A stretch of 64,000 nt of DNA from Argyresthia goedartella (GCA_949825045.1 OX463832.1:20268552-20332551), one strand, 5' to 3'. Shown: positions 10,807 to 22,569, counted from the stretch's first letter. Numbers and translations are program-made. The notes: generated from the sequence alone by a model not told the origin.

Positions 10807-10950
10807 AGAGAAATTTTAACAATAACAAATTTAATTTAACTTTATAATTAACCCGAAGCGCGAGGAGAAAAAAGGTCGCGGGTGTTCGGCCTGTCTGATT
10901 CGGCTTGGCAGGTGGGTAAAACTCCCCTTTACGGATGATCCGCGGCACAG

Positions 10951-11062
10951 GTCGTTACGAAGTGGAAAGTGCCGGTCGTCACGAAGTGGAAAAATGTCGA
11001 TCGACACGAACTGGAGTCGGCCGCCACGAAGCGGGTGATAATGGTCGTCACGAAACTTCTGT
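10951..11062 (+). repeat. Short degenerate tandem repeat, unit about 25 bp
   Basis: Four to five copies of a unit like ggtcgtcacgaagtgga follow one another with changes. In one plus-strand frame they would encode a repeated GRHE motif (GRYEVESAGRHEVE). The frame is short and I do not claim a protein. Confidence 0.55.
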
Positions 11063-11780
11063 GTCATTTAAACTTTCCATGTGCCCAACCTACGGCAACG
11101 CCAACAGAAGTAATATGTAGTAGCATGCCGTGGTGGTACACAATCAGTTACGGAGTTTACAAAAAAAAGTAATATAAAGAAATTACACAATATTATTATA
11201 CTAATGGCCATATTAAATTTAGAAACTTGAAAATAGAAAATTATGAAATGTGGATAGCTATTTCCATATTTAAGCGCAGACAAGGCACGATGATGATGCA
11301 ATAAGCACTTCTAGAAACATCAACAATTATAAAACAGCATTTGCAATGCAATGCACACGATTATAAATAGCAATAGATAGGAATGTGAGCAATGAACATG
11401 GTAGATGATGCAATCATAAAATCTTAACCTACAGAATGCCTAATAAGGAGTATTCACCACTTACCCAATATCGGGGTTTAGCACAGCACTTTGAATGAAG
11501 TTATATACTTGGGAAAAATGTCCCACGGGAAAATTTCAATAAAAAAAAGATTCGTTTCTCCGAGTACGAGTAAGGTCGCAGTACGTAGTCACGGGAGTGT
11601 TGCTCGGGCCGGAATGATCTACCAAGCGCGCGGATGACGGCGCGTCAGGAGAAAGGCAATACCGGTTAACCTTGAGTTGACTGTGGGAGCGGCGAATTCA
11701 CGTTGATAGGTACTCAAATACATTCTGCAGTTATTTGATTTAAATTTTTGGCTACGTTACAATACCCCCCGCTCCAGAGA
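11063..11780. other. Non-coding flank and 5' region upstream of the LINE
   Basis: No gene is visible. From about 11545 the sequence becomes GC-richer and may be the 5' untranslated region of the LINE whose ORF1 starts at 12238. The exact 5' end could not be set. Confidence 0.35.
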
Positions 11781-12237
11781 AAGGATTTAATCTTATATTA
11801 AAGCCTTTAAGTTAAATAGCAACATTCAACTAACATTCATCCTCACGCAAACTCACTTACATACATCACCTTCCCCCCGGACCTCAGCTCTGAGTACACC
11901 CGTCTACAGTGCTTTTGTTCATTAAATCATTAAAATTAAAAGTTATTCATCAAAATTAAATCCGTACCAAATATTAGGAGCGCATACGCTAATAGAAGGT
12001 GCGCAGCTGCTCACACACAGCACGGCGAAGCTCATCCCGACTCCACTACTATACGCGCTGAGTCACCACCGAGCTCCGCCTACACCCCGCCAGCAGACCC
12101 GGTAGTACTCCACATCTACTACGCCCCGCCCACGCCCATTGAACAGTAAGTGCAGCTCCACCCATCACTTACTCACCGCACACGTGTCCGCTGCCTGTCC
12201 ACTGCTGTCGCCCTGGTACCACCTTGCGCTAGCGACT

Positions 12238-13194
12238 ATGGCTACTAAACGCACACCGCCGCCGAAGCTGAGCGCCCCGGCTAGTACAATGGACTTTGCC
12301 TCGGAATCGGATTTTGATCAAGGAACTGGCGGCAGTTTACCTAATCTCGCTGATAGCATTACACATAATGTGAACATTGGTCGCTTGAAGAGAAAACGGG
12401 AAGGCGAACTAGCTGAACTGAAGGACGAAATTAGAGAGTTATTCTCGAATTCAGACTCTGAGCAGAAAAATAAATTCGCCAACCTACAAGCTGCATTAGC
12501 AGAAATAAAAACCCAAAATCAGGCGCTCGCTGCACAAAACGCAGACATACAGGCATCAATGGAAATTCTGTATACTAAGCACAACGACATACAAAAGGAA
12601 CTTGAGGGCCTCAGAATTGAAAGAAAAGAACACTTATCATACATCAAGGACCTAGAGACAAGACTAGACAATATTGAGAGATACTCGTATACAACCAAGA
12701 TTGAGATCAGAAACATTCCCAAGGAAAGACAAGCTGAGGACAAAGAAGATTTCTCGAAAATAACTGTAAATATTGGCGCAGCCCTGGGGATTCCAATCCA
12801 AAAGTCGGAGATTAGAGATGTCTACCGTGGATTCGCAAAACCCGATCAGATAAAACCTCTGGTGATAGAATTTACCTCGGTTATTACAAAGGAGAACATC
12901 ATGAAGGGTCTCAAGAAATTCAATAACAAAAAAGATAACAAAGACAAACTTAATACGAAACACCTTAATAAGAACTGTCCTGAGACCCCAGTATATATCT
13001 CAGAATGCCTCACATATAAAGCTAGAAAACTCCATTTCCTGGCTCGCGACTTTGCAAAGCTATATGGGTACAACTTCTGCTGGACCTCATATGGAAAAAT
13101 ATATCTCCGAAAAGCAGAGAACCATCCCTTCATCAGGGTCGACGATGAGGGCGTACTTGCTAAACTCAAAGCGAGTGCTTTGCCGTCAGTCTGA
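12238..13194 (+). CDS. LINE ORF1 protein with coiled coil and baculovirus-FP-like C-terminus
   Basis: I take ATG 12238 as the start because the frame upstream of it lacks another ATG. The protein is about 318 residues. Residues about 60-150 are rich in Glu, Lys, Leu and Ala in a heptad-like pattern, consistent with a trimerising coiled coil (LQAALAEIKTQNQALAAQNA). The C-terminal part has KIEIRNIPKERQAEDKED, then VYRGFAKPDQIKPLVIEF, and ends with CLTYKARKLHFLARDFAKLY and WTSYGKIYLRKAE. These resemble the FP25K-like domain known in ORF1 of insect CR1/L2-type LINEs. By family knowledge it is an RNA-binding chaperone of the retrotransposition complex. The frame is intact, unlike ORF2. Confidence 0.8.
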   Translation: MATKRTPPPKLSAPASTMDFASESDFDQGTGGSLPNLADSITHNVNIGRLKRKREGELAELKDEIRELFSNSDSEQKNKFANLQAALAEIKTQNQALAAQNADIQASMEILYTKHNDIQKELEGLRIERKEHLSYIKDLETRLDNIERYSYTTKIEIRNIPKERQAEDKEDFSKITVNIGAALGIPIQKSEIRDVYRGFAKPDQIKPLVIEFTSVITKENIMKGLKKFNNKKDNKDKLNTKHLNKNCPETPVYISECLTYKARKLHFLARDFAKLYGYNFCWTSYGKIYLRKAENHPFIRVDDEGVLAKLKASALPSV

Positions 13195-13492
13195 CTAGTC
13201 GCTCTCAATTTGTTGCTTTTGCTCTTTGCTCACTCACAGTTGTTCACTCTCTACAGCATATCATGTCTATATCATAAAATATGTTGGTTTATATTCTACC
13301 TTACATGCACGCACAATCATAACATACAAAATAATACATCTATACATACACACAAATCACATATATTTACCTCTGTTACTCTATATATTCAATCCCACAT
13401 TCAACACACACACACACGCCAATCTACGAATTTAAGATAACTTATATTTCCGAACTTATAAATACTTGTGCCCTTGCTAACATTTCTTATAA

Positions 13493-14701
13493 TTCAATAC
13501 TATAGCCGTTAATATTGCGAGGGAGATAGAGGAGACAGGTGAAATAGCTTGCATAAAGTTAGATGATCCAACTGAATACTCCACGACCTTAAAACATAGA
13601 TTCCCCTCTAACTACCTACGCATTCTAACAGTTAATATACGTAGTGTTAATGCTAACTTTGACTCCTTCATGGTTTTCGTCACCTCTCTGGAAATCCCCA
13701 TTGATGTGATTGTAATGACGGAATGTTGGATAAACGATAAAAGTGTAATACCTAGCATTAACGGCTACAACTACTTCAGTACCAAACGAAGTTATAATCA
13801 GAATGATGGAGTCATAGTATATACTAGAGAGGAAACGACGATAAAATCACAAAAGGAAGCACTTATAGAAGATGGGAATTGTATAGTCACGGAACTAGGT
13901 GAAGACACCACTTTAATCTGCTCATATAGACCATACACCTTTAGCGATCCCTCTAATTATATAAATTCTTTAGGCAACCTAATACAAAATATGAATAGTA
14001 AAAACATAATACTTACAGGTGACATTAATATCAATATTATCCCGGATGAAATTACTGGTCATGCAGCAGATTACCTAGAACTGCTGGCTGCATATGGTCT
14101 AAGACAAGGTGTTAACCGTCCTACGCACAATAAAACATGCCTAGACCATTTCATGGTAAAAACTAATAAACTTGCGCACACGGTAGTTTTTAACGAATTT
14201 ACAGATCACAGTCCTATCATGCTTCTATTAAATCACACAGAAGCTATAAACAAAGCAATATCCCGTGGAAAAGTCATTATCAATACTTTAGGCATTGGCA
14301 AACAACTCGAAGAACATGATTGGAAACCTTTTTTCCTAACGGAAGACGTTAATACTGCAGCAGCAACTCTGGTCACTTGCCTCCAAACTATAATCACTGA
14401 CAACACGACTGCAACCAAAATCCCCAAACGTAACCAACCCTTAAAACCGTGGATTACAATGTCTGTACTTAAATCAATTAGAACTAGGGATACCATTTAT
14501 AAGAAATTAAAAAAGAATAATACCAACGATACAATGCGAGAGGAATACAAGAAATATAGGAATTGTTGTAATAAAATAATAAAGAGTCTCAAAAAACAAT
14601 ATTATCAGAATCGGCTTAAAAATAATACTGGCAACGCAAAAGAAACATGGAAATTAATTAAAGAAATATGTTACCTAAATACAAAAAAGAAACAAATGTA
14701 G
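13493..14701 (+). pseudogene. LINE ORF2, endonuclease part
   Basis: The frame is open from 13493 but has no ATG before 13670, so the true start is unclear. APE endonuclease blocks are present: ILTVNIRSVNANF, VIVMTECWIND, the GVIVY strand, SYRPYTF, IILTGDININI, TCLDHFMVKT and FTDHSPIMLL. After the domain comes a basic linker (KKNNTNDTMREEYKKYRNCC). The frame stops at 14699-14701. The RT lies in the -1 frame, joined across an A-run at 14683-14688. Confidence 0.75.
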
Positions 14702-16299
14702 ATCTACTTAATATTGAGAACGGTCCAATAGAGTCACTTGATAAAGTTAACGCCTACTTCACCTCGATAGGAGGTACCCTAGCAAAAGGTATACTGGAAC
14801 GTACTGGAAAATCTGAGAGTAAACTAGCAGACCTAGCTATCTCAAAAATTACCCCTGCTAATTCGATGATGGTCTCTCCGACTGATCAAGCTGAGATTGA
14901 GCGCATCATAGCAATGTTAAAACCAAACAGTGCACCCGGCTGGGACAATATACCAACCACTATTGTAAAGAGTTTTTCCCGTCTGCTAGCTGGTCCACTA
15001 TCTCACCTATGCAACTTAAGTTTTAGTAGGGGTAGCTTTCCTGACATATTTAAAAGGGGTATAGTCTGTCCTATCCATAAAACTGGTGACAAGAAGCTCC
15101 CCTCAAACTACCGACCCATCACATTACTGACAACGCTTTCCAAAATCATCGAAAAACTAATGAACAAACGTTTAATGACATATCTCGAAACAAACAATCT
15201 CTTAGCTAATAACCAGTACGGTTTTAGAGAAAAAAGAAGTACCGAGGATGCTGTTATGAAGCTGTCCTCCAACATAGCTGGATATGTGGACAGGGGAGAA
15301 AAATGTTTGGGTGTGTTTATAGACCTCCAAAAGGCTTTTGACACCGTCTGTGTACCAATCCTCCTCTCGCGCCTAGAAAATATGGGAATACGTGGGATCA
15401 CCCTGAACTGGTTCAATGACTATCTTTCTGGAAGACAGCAAAGTGTCCGTGTAGGTAGTACATTTAGTGGGAATCAGGCTTGTTCATACGGTGTACCTCA
15501 GGGGAGCACGCTCGAACCAAGTCTGTTTCTTATCTATATTAATAGTCTGTGCAAAAATAATATAAATGCTGCTGACCTATACATGTTTGCAGACGACACG
15601 GTTTTACTATTTCATGCGGATTCATGGGAACTGGTTAAAAACCGAACAGAAACTGGTCTGTGCACCGTGACGGCTTGGTTGGAGGACAATCTTCTTTCCC
15701 TGAATACTTCAAAAACAAAATACATGTGTTTTAGCAAAACAGAAGCAGGCAGCCCCAACAGTAAATTTGAAATAAAAATTCACTCCTTCCCATGCAACAG
15801 GCTTGATTATAGTAACACCACTTGCAGCTGCGATATGCTCTCCAGAGTACCCCACATCAAATATCTTGGTGTCATCATTGATGATAAACTGAACAGGGGG
15901 CCACATATAACAGTAACAGCTAATCGTATAAGAAAAATGATTTATGTCTTCAAAAACTTAAGAAATTATGCAGACAAAATTATGCTCTTACAAACTTATA
16001 ACTCCCTGTGCCACTGTGTTGTAGAGTACTGCATATGTGTATGGGGGGGAGAATCCAAGACACTGTTTTTGAGGGCTGAGCGTGCACAGCGCGCTGTTCT
16101 TAAAGTTTTGCTGTATGCTCCCTTTCGACATCCCACCGCTCTCGTGCACAACACAACCAATGTCCTGAGCAATACGCCAGTCATTCGTATACAGATGCAT
16201 CAGATACTACCACAAGCACACAGTACCATATATTCCGGATCACGGCAGGAGGTTGTTTCGATGTCCCCTACCAGCAATAAAAAGTGCATTCGCACGTAG
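14668..16299 (+). pseudogene. LINE ORF2, reverse transcriptase part
   Basis: RT blocks in order are GIVCPIHKTGDKKLPSNYRP, NNQYGFREKRSTEDAV, GVFIDLQKAFDTV, SYGVPQGSTLEPSLFLIYIN, the catalytic YMFADDTVLLF and IKYLGVIIDDKLN, then the thumb with SLCHCVVEYCICVWGG. GSTLEPSL departs from the usual GSxLGPLL. The catalytic FADD is kept. The frame runs out of homology near 16250, where the C-terminus (LFRCPLPAIKSAFARRQYDS) lies in another frame. This is a second disruption. Confidence 0.8.
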
Positions 16300-16420
16300 A
16301 CAGTATGACTCGATGGCTCCTCGCCTCTACAATAAAATCAACTCTGTAAGTAACATAAAAAAGTTAAACAACTATGTTGTAAAAACTAAAATTAAAAGTT
16401 GGCTCCGTGCATTTGACTAT
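16253..16420 (+). pseudogene. LINE ORF2 C-terminal tail, cut by the BEL insertion
   Basis: The frame FRCPLPAIKSAFARRQYDSM, then APRLYNKINSV, is the normal end region of this ORF2. It reaches WLRAFDY at 16420, exactly where the BEL LTR begins. After the other LTR and the repeated target site ACTAT, the frame continues at 23795 with DQTENLLISIT and a stop at 23828-23830. The insertion therefore lies 12 codons before the original stop. Confidence 0.8.
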
Positions 16421-16967
16421 TGTTCAGGCTTCTCAGCACCTAATGACCTCGTAGGGGCCCATGAGCTACGAGGTAGCGTGACGATCAGGTGCCAAGAAGT
16501 GATGAACGTCGGCGATTCACCGAGCTGAAGTTATGTGGGGTAGATCTAACCTGGTCTGTGCTTCGGTCCCGTCAACCTCCTGTCTCTCTGCAAGGCCCGG
16601 GTGCACCCTAGGCTCTTCTTGGTAGACAGGTTCTTCAGCCAACCAGGTATGACTGGCGGGCCAGCTTCAATGAGCACAGTGTTCCAACACAGGTTATGTT
16701 CTACGTGGTAAATACAAATCGGGCACGAAAATCCGAACTTTATCTGGTTCGAGAGACAACGGCACACTCAGCTATATTAACAATCCTGAGGGAATCCCGA
16801 ATACATTCCAGATGCCCTGCGATTTAATTTCAACCCCTAACCAAAACGCGTTTACATTGCGAGGGCTTTCGTCTGTCAGTTGTCAAAACTGCCTGATTGA
16901 CAGCTAACGTCAAAATTAAAATGACCGTTCAGAAACCATCGATCGAATATCGATATGGAATCGAACA
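16421..16967 (-). repeat. 3' LTR of the BEL/Pao element
   Basis: It begins TGTTCAGGCTTC and ends GAATCGAACA in plus orientation. Because the element is on the minus strand this is its downstream LTR. It differs from the other LTR at three positions, in the aacttta / aactata, aaaatta / aaaatca and cgatatg / cgatttg contexts. Confidence 0.93.
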
Positions 16968-16999
16968 ATCACCCGCCCGGACAGGCACCCACCTGTCCC

Positions 17000-19978
17000 C
17001 TAATCTACGGGCAGCCGAGACAACGTTGCTACCGCTCGTTTTAGAACCGAGCCTCCTACTAGAACCTCTGCAGATCGGGGGGTCCCGTCCTTGCCAGGGA
17101 ACAAGTTAACAATGCGCCCCCTGCGCCAACGTAGTCGCGGTAGGTTAGCATCCTTAACCAGAACGAGGTCACCAACACTAGGGGGGCTAGTTTTGTCAGT
17201 CCACTTAAGGCGCTGTTGTAAGATATGCAGATACTCGAGCGACCAACGCTTCTAGAAATTCTGAGTAAACTGCTGCAACATCTGATACCTTGACAACCGA
17301 TACAATTTCACTCCCTCGAAGGGGTGCTCGGGCAACGCGTTAAGTGGCTGTCCTATCAAGAAATGGCCTGGGGTCAGAGCCTCCAGGTCATTTGGATCCG
17401 AGCTGAGCGGACACAACGGTCGCGAATTGAGAACGGCCTCGATCTTATAAAACAATGTCGCGAGCTCCTCAAAAGTCAGCGCGGTCTGACCTACTATACG
17501 CCCTAAGTGCGTCTTAGCTGACTTAACTACGGCCTCAAAAATCCCACCCCAGTGGGGGCAAATCGGTGGGCTGAAGGTCCACTGTATACCCCGACGGGAG
17601 AGGGCCGTTCCAATATCCACTTTATTTACATTCAAAAAGTTGACTATCTCTCGTAAGTATCGTTCCGCACCTATGTAGTTAGTGCCGTTATCAGAGCGGA
17701 TCAAAGTTGGAAGTCCCCTTCGAGAAACAAACCTATCCAAACAAGCAATGAAAGCCTCTGTCGAGAGATCAGCAACGAGCTCGAGATGTACCGCCTTGGT
17801 GGATAAACAAACAAACACACATAGGTACGCCTTGTATTGCTTAGCGGTACGCAATCGTGAACTCTTAACCATAAACGGTCCTGCAAAATCCGTACCAACA
17901 CCTGAAAACGGTCTGACCTCATTCACACGATCAGGGGGCAAGTCCCCCATGAGAGGTTGCATCGTGGCAGCCTTAAGTCGATAACAAGGCATGCACCGAA
18001 ACACGATGTTCCGTATGACACGGCGGGCAGATAAGATCCAAAACTCCCGCTGGAGCGTGGCCAACAACGCGTTACAGCAAGCATGCGCGTTTTTAATATG
18101 ACGATCAGTCACCAGCAATTCAACTAACTGTCCCCCCTTGGGGAGCAGAAGTGGGTGACGAGCCGAATACGACAGATTCGCATTGCGCAATCTTCCTCCT
18201 ACCCGAAGTAACCCGGTCGAATCAACAAAGGGGTTGAGACGCGCGACGGCTCCCTTCAATTTCGAACGTCCACTTCGTATAATCTCCAATTCTGCCCCAA
18301 ACTTCGAGGACTGTACCAACCGGACCAAATTCAACAGCGACTCGTTTCGCTCTGCCGGAGTCAGAATAGGGTTCAACGTTCGCTGATCGCGAGGAGTACG
18401 ACAATTTCGAGCGAATCTCCTAATCCAAGTGGACACGTTTATCAACTTGTCAAGTGAGCTATACCGGTCCAGCAGAAACCCGGCGTCAGGGTCCTCAGCC
18501 TTCTGGGTAACATGCACGGCCGCTCTGGGTCCATGATCCGAAGATACTACTACATGGCTGTGGGGCCAGTCCGATTCTCTCTTGGCAAGCCAGGGTGGTC
18601 CCCACCACAAATGGTGTCTAACGAGTTCAGGAGCCCGACATCCCCTGGATGCACAATCAGACGGGTTCAATTCTCCTGGTACATGTCTCCAGGTCAGTGG
18701 GACCTCAGACGACACAATCTGGGAGACACGGTTCGCAACAAAAACCTCTAAGTTATGGACCGAAGCCTTCAGCCAGCACAAAACAATCTGGCTGTCCGTC
18801 CAAGCGTACACCGTATCCTCCAAAACCACTGACCCACGCAACACTGTTAGAGTGTGATTCAAAAGTTTGGTCGAAAGAGCAGCCCCGGACAGTTCCAGTT
18901 TTGGAATCGTCATCCTTGTCCGAATAGGCGCCACCTTGCTTTTTGCCAAAACCAAACGCACGTCGACCTCCCCGGTGGAGGTGACGGTTTGCAAATAAAC
19001 CGCTGCCGCAAACCCTCGTTCAGAGGCATCACAAAACCCGTGAAGGGCGGCCCTGTAATCCCCAGCAGGGACCAATTTCCTCGGCAGCGATACATTATTT
19101 ATGTCCGATAGCGAGGTGAACATTCGCGTCCAATCAGTCAACAAATCACCTGAGAAGTGGGTGTCCCAGGTCAACTGAGCCGCCCATAGCCTTTGCATAA
19201 AACATTTGAGAGCAAAGGTGACTGGAGAAATCCATCCATTCGGGTCGAACGTTCTCGCAATCGTTGACAGTACTGACCGCTTCGTCCAGGCTTTCGGTGT
19301 TTCTAAAACCACCCGATAGGTAAACTCATCATGGACGGGCCGGTACTGAATTCCAAGCACTGACAACATGTTAGGGTTGTCAGTATTCTCAAAAACGTGC
19401 GGGTCTTGTCGAAACTCATCTGGGAGACCAGCCATCAACTCAGGGGAGTTGGACATCCACTTGCGTAGTTCATAGCCGCCTCGTTCCAGCAATTGAATGA
19501 GCTCGTCATGTCGGTCCAGAGCTTCCTCTACACTGGCTGCCCCTGTGCAGACGTCATCGACGTACAAATCTTGCTCCAGGATAGCGGCGGCTCTAGGATA
19601 GCTCACACGGTCACGCGACGCCAACTCCCGCAGGGTACGCATCGCCAAATACGGGCTAGACCGTAACCCATACGTGTTCGTGTTTAACTCATAGACCTTG
19701 ACTGGCTCGGCCGTGGTCTCACGCCAAAGTATCAACTGATACCTTCTATCAGCCGGATGAATTACCGTTTGCCTAAACATCATCCGAATGTCTGCGACAA
19801 ATACAATCTGGTGTCTCCGAAAGCTCGTGAGAATATCCGAAATATCACGACTCAACTTGGGTCCCGAATGTAGACACTGATTCAGGGACATCCCGTTCGA
19901 GGTAGGTGCTGACCCATCAAAAAAACTCGAATCTTGCCGGTAGGGGTTCGCAGGACGGCATGGTGTGGAAGGAAACAA
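17000..19978 (-). pseudogene. BEL pol: RT, RNase H, integrase
   Basis: The frame begins at 19978, with homology from DSSFFDGSAPTSNGMSLN onward. The RT active site is QDLYVDDVCTGA. RNase H covers the region with HGFCDASERGFAAAVYL and YAWTDSQIVLCWL. Integrase has the HHCC zinc module (RHIKNAHACCNALL, then RCMPCYRLK) and the DDE core: VGTDFAGPF, LIRSDNGTNYIGA and GGIFEAVVKSAKTHL. A TAG at 17252-17254 stops the frame after QMLQQFTQNF. The same frame then continues KRWSLEYLHILQQRLKW, VGDLVLVKDANLPRLRW and the C-terminal domain to a stop at 17000-17002. The TAG therefore looks like a nonsense mutation of the tryptophan expected there. Confidence 0.88.
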
Positions 19979-20889
19979 TGATCCTCAGATCTCCAGTCCA
20001 CACCCGATACCGACATGTGTCCTAACGACTCATACTCCCTCATGAAATCGACGTATTTTTGTTTAAATACGGCGTCCCTTGACATCCTACGCTCCATCGA
20101 CATCAATCTCGTCTCAGCCATCTTCCTAGATTCTCCTAGTGGCGGTCGATCGGCCCTGAAAGGCAGTCGAGTTACAAAACGACCAGAACGAAGGCGACCA
20201 GTACTATTCTGGTAAAACAACTCGCACTCTTCTTCGACTGCGTCGACTCGACGAACGGTGGGAGGTTCCTCTATCTCCCAGAAACGTTGGATAGCGTCTG
20301 ACAACGCTGAGCCAATAAGTATGCCATCTGACTCGGCAGGCCTAACCATTGGCAATGCCGGACCCATGATCACGTGACCAAACTTAGTATCCACAGCAAT
20401 CAACCCGTCCGGCTGAAGAACTCGCCGATCCGACAACAGAAACCTACCCAGAACGTCTGCTCCCAGTAGCAGGTCGACCGGGGCTGGAGTGTCAAAATCG
20501 GGATCCGCCAACTTGAGTCCTGATGTCAGGAATCGAACGGCCGGATTCAACTTCACCAAGGGGTGTCTGCCCATGACATGCGTCATTACTAAAGCTTGCA
20601 CGGATGTTTTTGTCAAAATGTCATAACGTGGAGAGAACGTGATCACCGAATAACCAACTACATTCGTAACCGTAACATTCCCCACGCCCCGTATTGATTT
20701 ATTATACCTATTTACCTTGAGGCCCAACCATTTTGCTAAATCATTCGATACAATGCAGCCCTGAGCTCCAGAATCTAATAGGGCGCGAACGTATGTTGGG
20801 TTGCCCGCCAAATCCCAAACAAGCACAGAGGCGATCGGTAACACCACCGTCTCCGGTTGGGGGGCAACAAATGGTTGGGCCGCAAATTC
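19882..20889 (-). pseudogene. BEL aspartic protease and start of RT
   Basis: The frame follows gag after one in-frame TAG (20890-20892). The protease motif is YVRALLDSGAQGCIVSNDLA, with DSG as the catalytic triad, and a later LLLGADVLGRF flap and ILG-like region. Near the end it enters the RT N-terminus (SEDHCFLPHHAVLRTPTGKI). There the frame is lost at a run of seven T (plus 19919-19925), and RT continues in the pol frame. One extra T would join them. Whether the gag-pr TAG is read through or is a mutation cannot be told from one copy. Confidence 0.82.
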
Positions 20890-22569
20890 CTAGCGAGGGC
20901 CCCCGGGGCCCCACTCTGCCTGTAACCGATCAGGTATGCAGCTATACGCCAGAGGGTCCCATTGTACAAATGGCCCACGCGCCGGTTCCATTGCCACCCT
21001 ACGATTCCCCGTAAAGGGGGGTGGGCGTGAATTCAACCGTGGCCGCTCCATGAGCGGGGGGGACATCACATGTGACCGACGAGGACGAGGCGACGAGCGG
21101 GGCGACAACTGAGGCGGCGTCCGAACCGCACCCGCATGGCTCGAAGGTGTCCCATGCCACCCGCCCGTTACGGCCTGCTCAACACACCCAATGTCCCGCT
21201 GAGTCGGATGCTGAGTCGCAACCGAAAACTCAGGGCCCCCCATGTAATGATCCTGAGTGCGGCCCTGCACCCTAGTACTGCCCTGTGCACGTGGGGACGT
21301 TGGCCCCTGAGTTGCGTTTCGAGTCGCAAACGAATTCTCAGGGCCCCATGCCGTGTCACCCTGGGTGACACGGCATACGGCCCTGTGGTGGCTGCCGGAC
21401 CGGTTCATGCACAACAGATTGTTGTGGGGCCCACCACAATATCCGCACATTTGTGTGCGCGTGCAGTCCCTAGCCATGTGTGGCCCGAGGTACAGGAAAC
21501 ACCAGCTCCGCTGCTTGGCCATCCGGCGCCGTCCCTGAACCCTAAGTTCCCCGAACTTATTGCAATTGGCCACAGCATGGCCAATCTGCCTACAACATGG
21601 GCAGGTCTCACCATGTGGGGTCAATTCACTCACAGTCCCATACGACTGCCGGTTGGTGCGGTCCTTCCTCGTCGGAGGGCCCCTACTCACAGCGCTCCCG
21701 GCAGCTCTCTGTGGCTCCGAAGGATGGGTGACCGTCAACCCCAAATTCTCTGCCCGTCGAGCCTCCTCTTCCAAAAATCCGACCAAGTCGGAGAAGGCGG
21801 GCAGGTCCTCGGCCGACCTCCCGTGAGACTGTTCGAAACGAGTCTGCACGTCAGCGGGTAGGCGGGAAAGTACAATGTAGAACAGTAGGTATGACCATTC
21901 ACCAACCGGAAGTCCAAGATTCTCTAGAGCCTTGGTGACCTTGTTCACAACCGGGATGCTAAACAAACGGTTCAGTTGGGCATCGGCCAACCTCCGTTTG
22001 TTGTGGTAACGTCTGACCAACAATTGCCTGGCCGTCTCATAGTTACCCTCCGTAACTGTCAAATGAGCGACCAGCTCCCTAGGCACACCCCTCAATGCTG
22101 CCACCAGCTGAGCCATCTTGACAGACTTGGTAATCTCCGATCGCATGTGCACCAAACTGTCGAACAGATTGATGAAGCTCATCCATTCACCGGACACGCC
22201 GTCAAAAGTAGGCATAGTTATGGCAGGTAACCTGGACCCCGATCCCTGATGCGTCAGAGGTGCTTCAGTGTCACCATCATGGCTGGACTCGCGCTGTCTA
22301 CGTATGTCCGCAGCCTTCTGCGTGATAGCAGCTGCCATCTCCATACATTGGTCGACATCCCCTATCAACCGTGACAACCTGTCAGGTGCACAACCATCAA
22401 CTGATTCCGCCTGCGCGGACAATTCGAGCACCCTATTGTAACGTTCCTTAACGTCCATAGACCGCTCCAATACCACATCATGCCTATCTAAACGGTCTAT
22501 CAGACCGTGTGCGGAGGAAAACCATCTGAGTTCCTTAGAAACACCCTTCTGGATTTCAGATAACGACAT
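20890..22569 (-). CDS. BEL gag polyprotein
   Basis: The 559-residue frame starts at ATG 22569 (MSLSEIQKGVSKEL). The central part is the BEL gag region with FDGVSGEWMSFINLFDSLVH, GVPRELVAHL and RRYHNKRRLADAQLNRLFSI. Compared with the second BEL element in this window, about 18 residues are missing after FSIPVV. Two cysteine-rich knuckles follow (CPCCRQIGHAVANC, and CGYCGGPHNNLLC). The C-terminal 150 residues are Pro, Gly, Arg and Ser-rich with an internally repeated GPE-S-AT segment. By family knowledge it forms the particle that packages the element RNA. Confidence 0.85.
   Translation of the reverse strand: MSLSEIQKGVSKELRWFSSAHGLIDRLDRHDVVLERSMDVKERYNRVLELSAQAESVDGCAPDRLSRLIGDVDQCMEMAAAITQKAADIRRQRESSHDGDTEAPLTHQGSGSRLPAITMPTFDGVSGEWMSFINLFDSLVHMRSEITKSVKMAQLVAALRGVPRELVAHLTVTEGNYETARQLLVRRYHNKRRLADAQLNRLFSIPVVNKVTKALENLGLPVGEWSYLLFYIVLSRLPADVQTRFEQSHGRSAEDLPAFSDLVGFLEEEARRAENLGLTVTHPSEPQRAAGSAVSRGPPTRKDRTNRQSYGTVSELTPHGETCPCCRQIGHAVANCNKFGELRVQGRRRMAKQRSWCFLYLGPHMARDCTRTQMCGYCGGPHNNLLCMNRSGSHHRAVCRVTQGDTAWGPENSFATRNATQGPTSPRAQGSTRVQGRTQDHYMGGPEFSVATQHPTQRDIGCVEQAVTGGWHGTPSSHAGAVRTPPQLSPRSSPRPRRSHVMSPPLMERPRLNSRPPPFTGNRRVAMEPARGPFVQWDPLAYSCIPDRLQAEWGPGGPR

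Noticed and set aside
14683..14689. Calling the LINE frameshift a programmed -1 site
   Set aside because: The heptamer is perfect, but LINEs of this type normally have endonuclease and RT in one frame, and a second unexplained shift lies near 16250. I list it only as a question.
21136..21861. 241-codon plus-strand open frame
   Set aside because: It lies antisense to the GC-rich gag tail of the BEL element. The minus frame carries gag homology and zinc knuckles, and the plus frame shows no domain.
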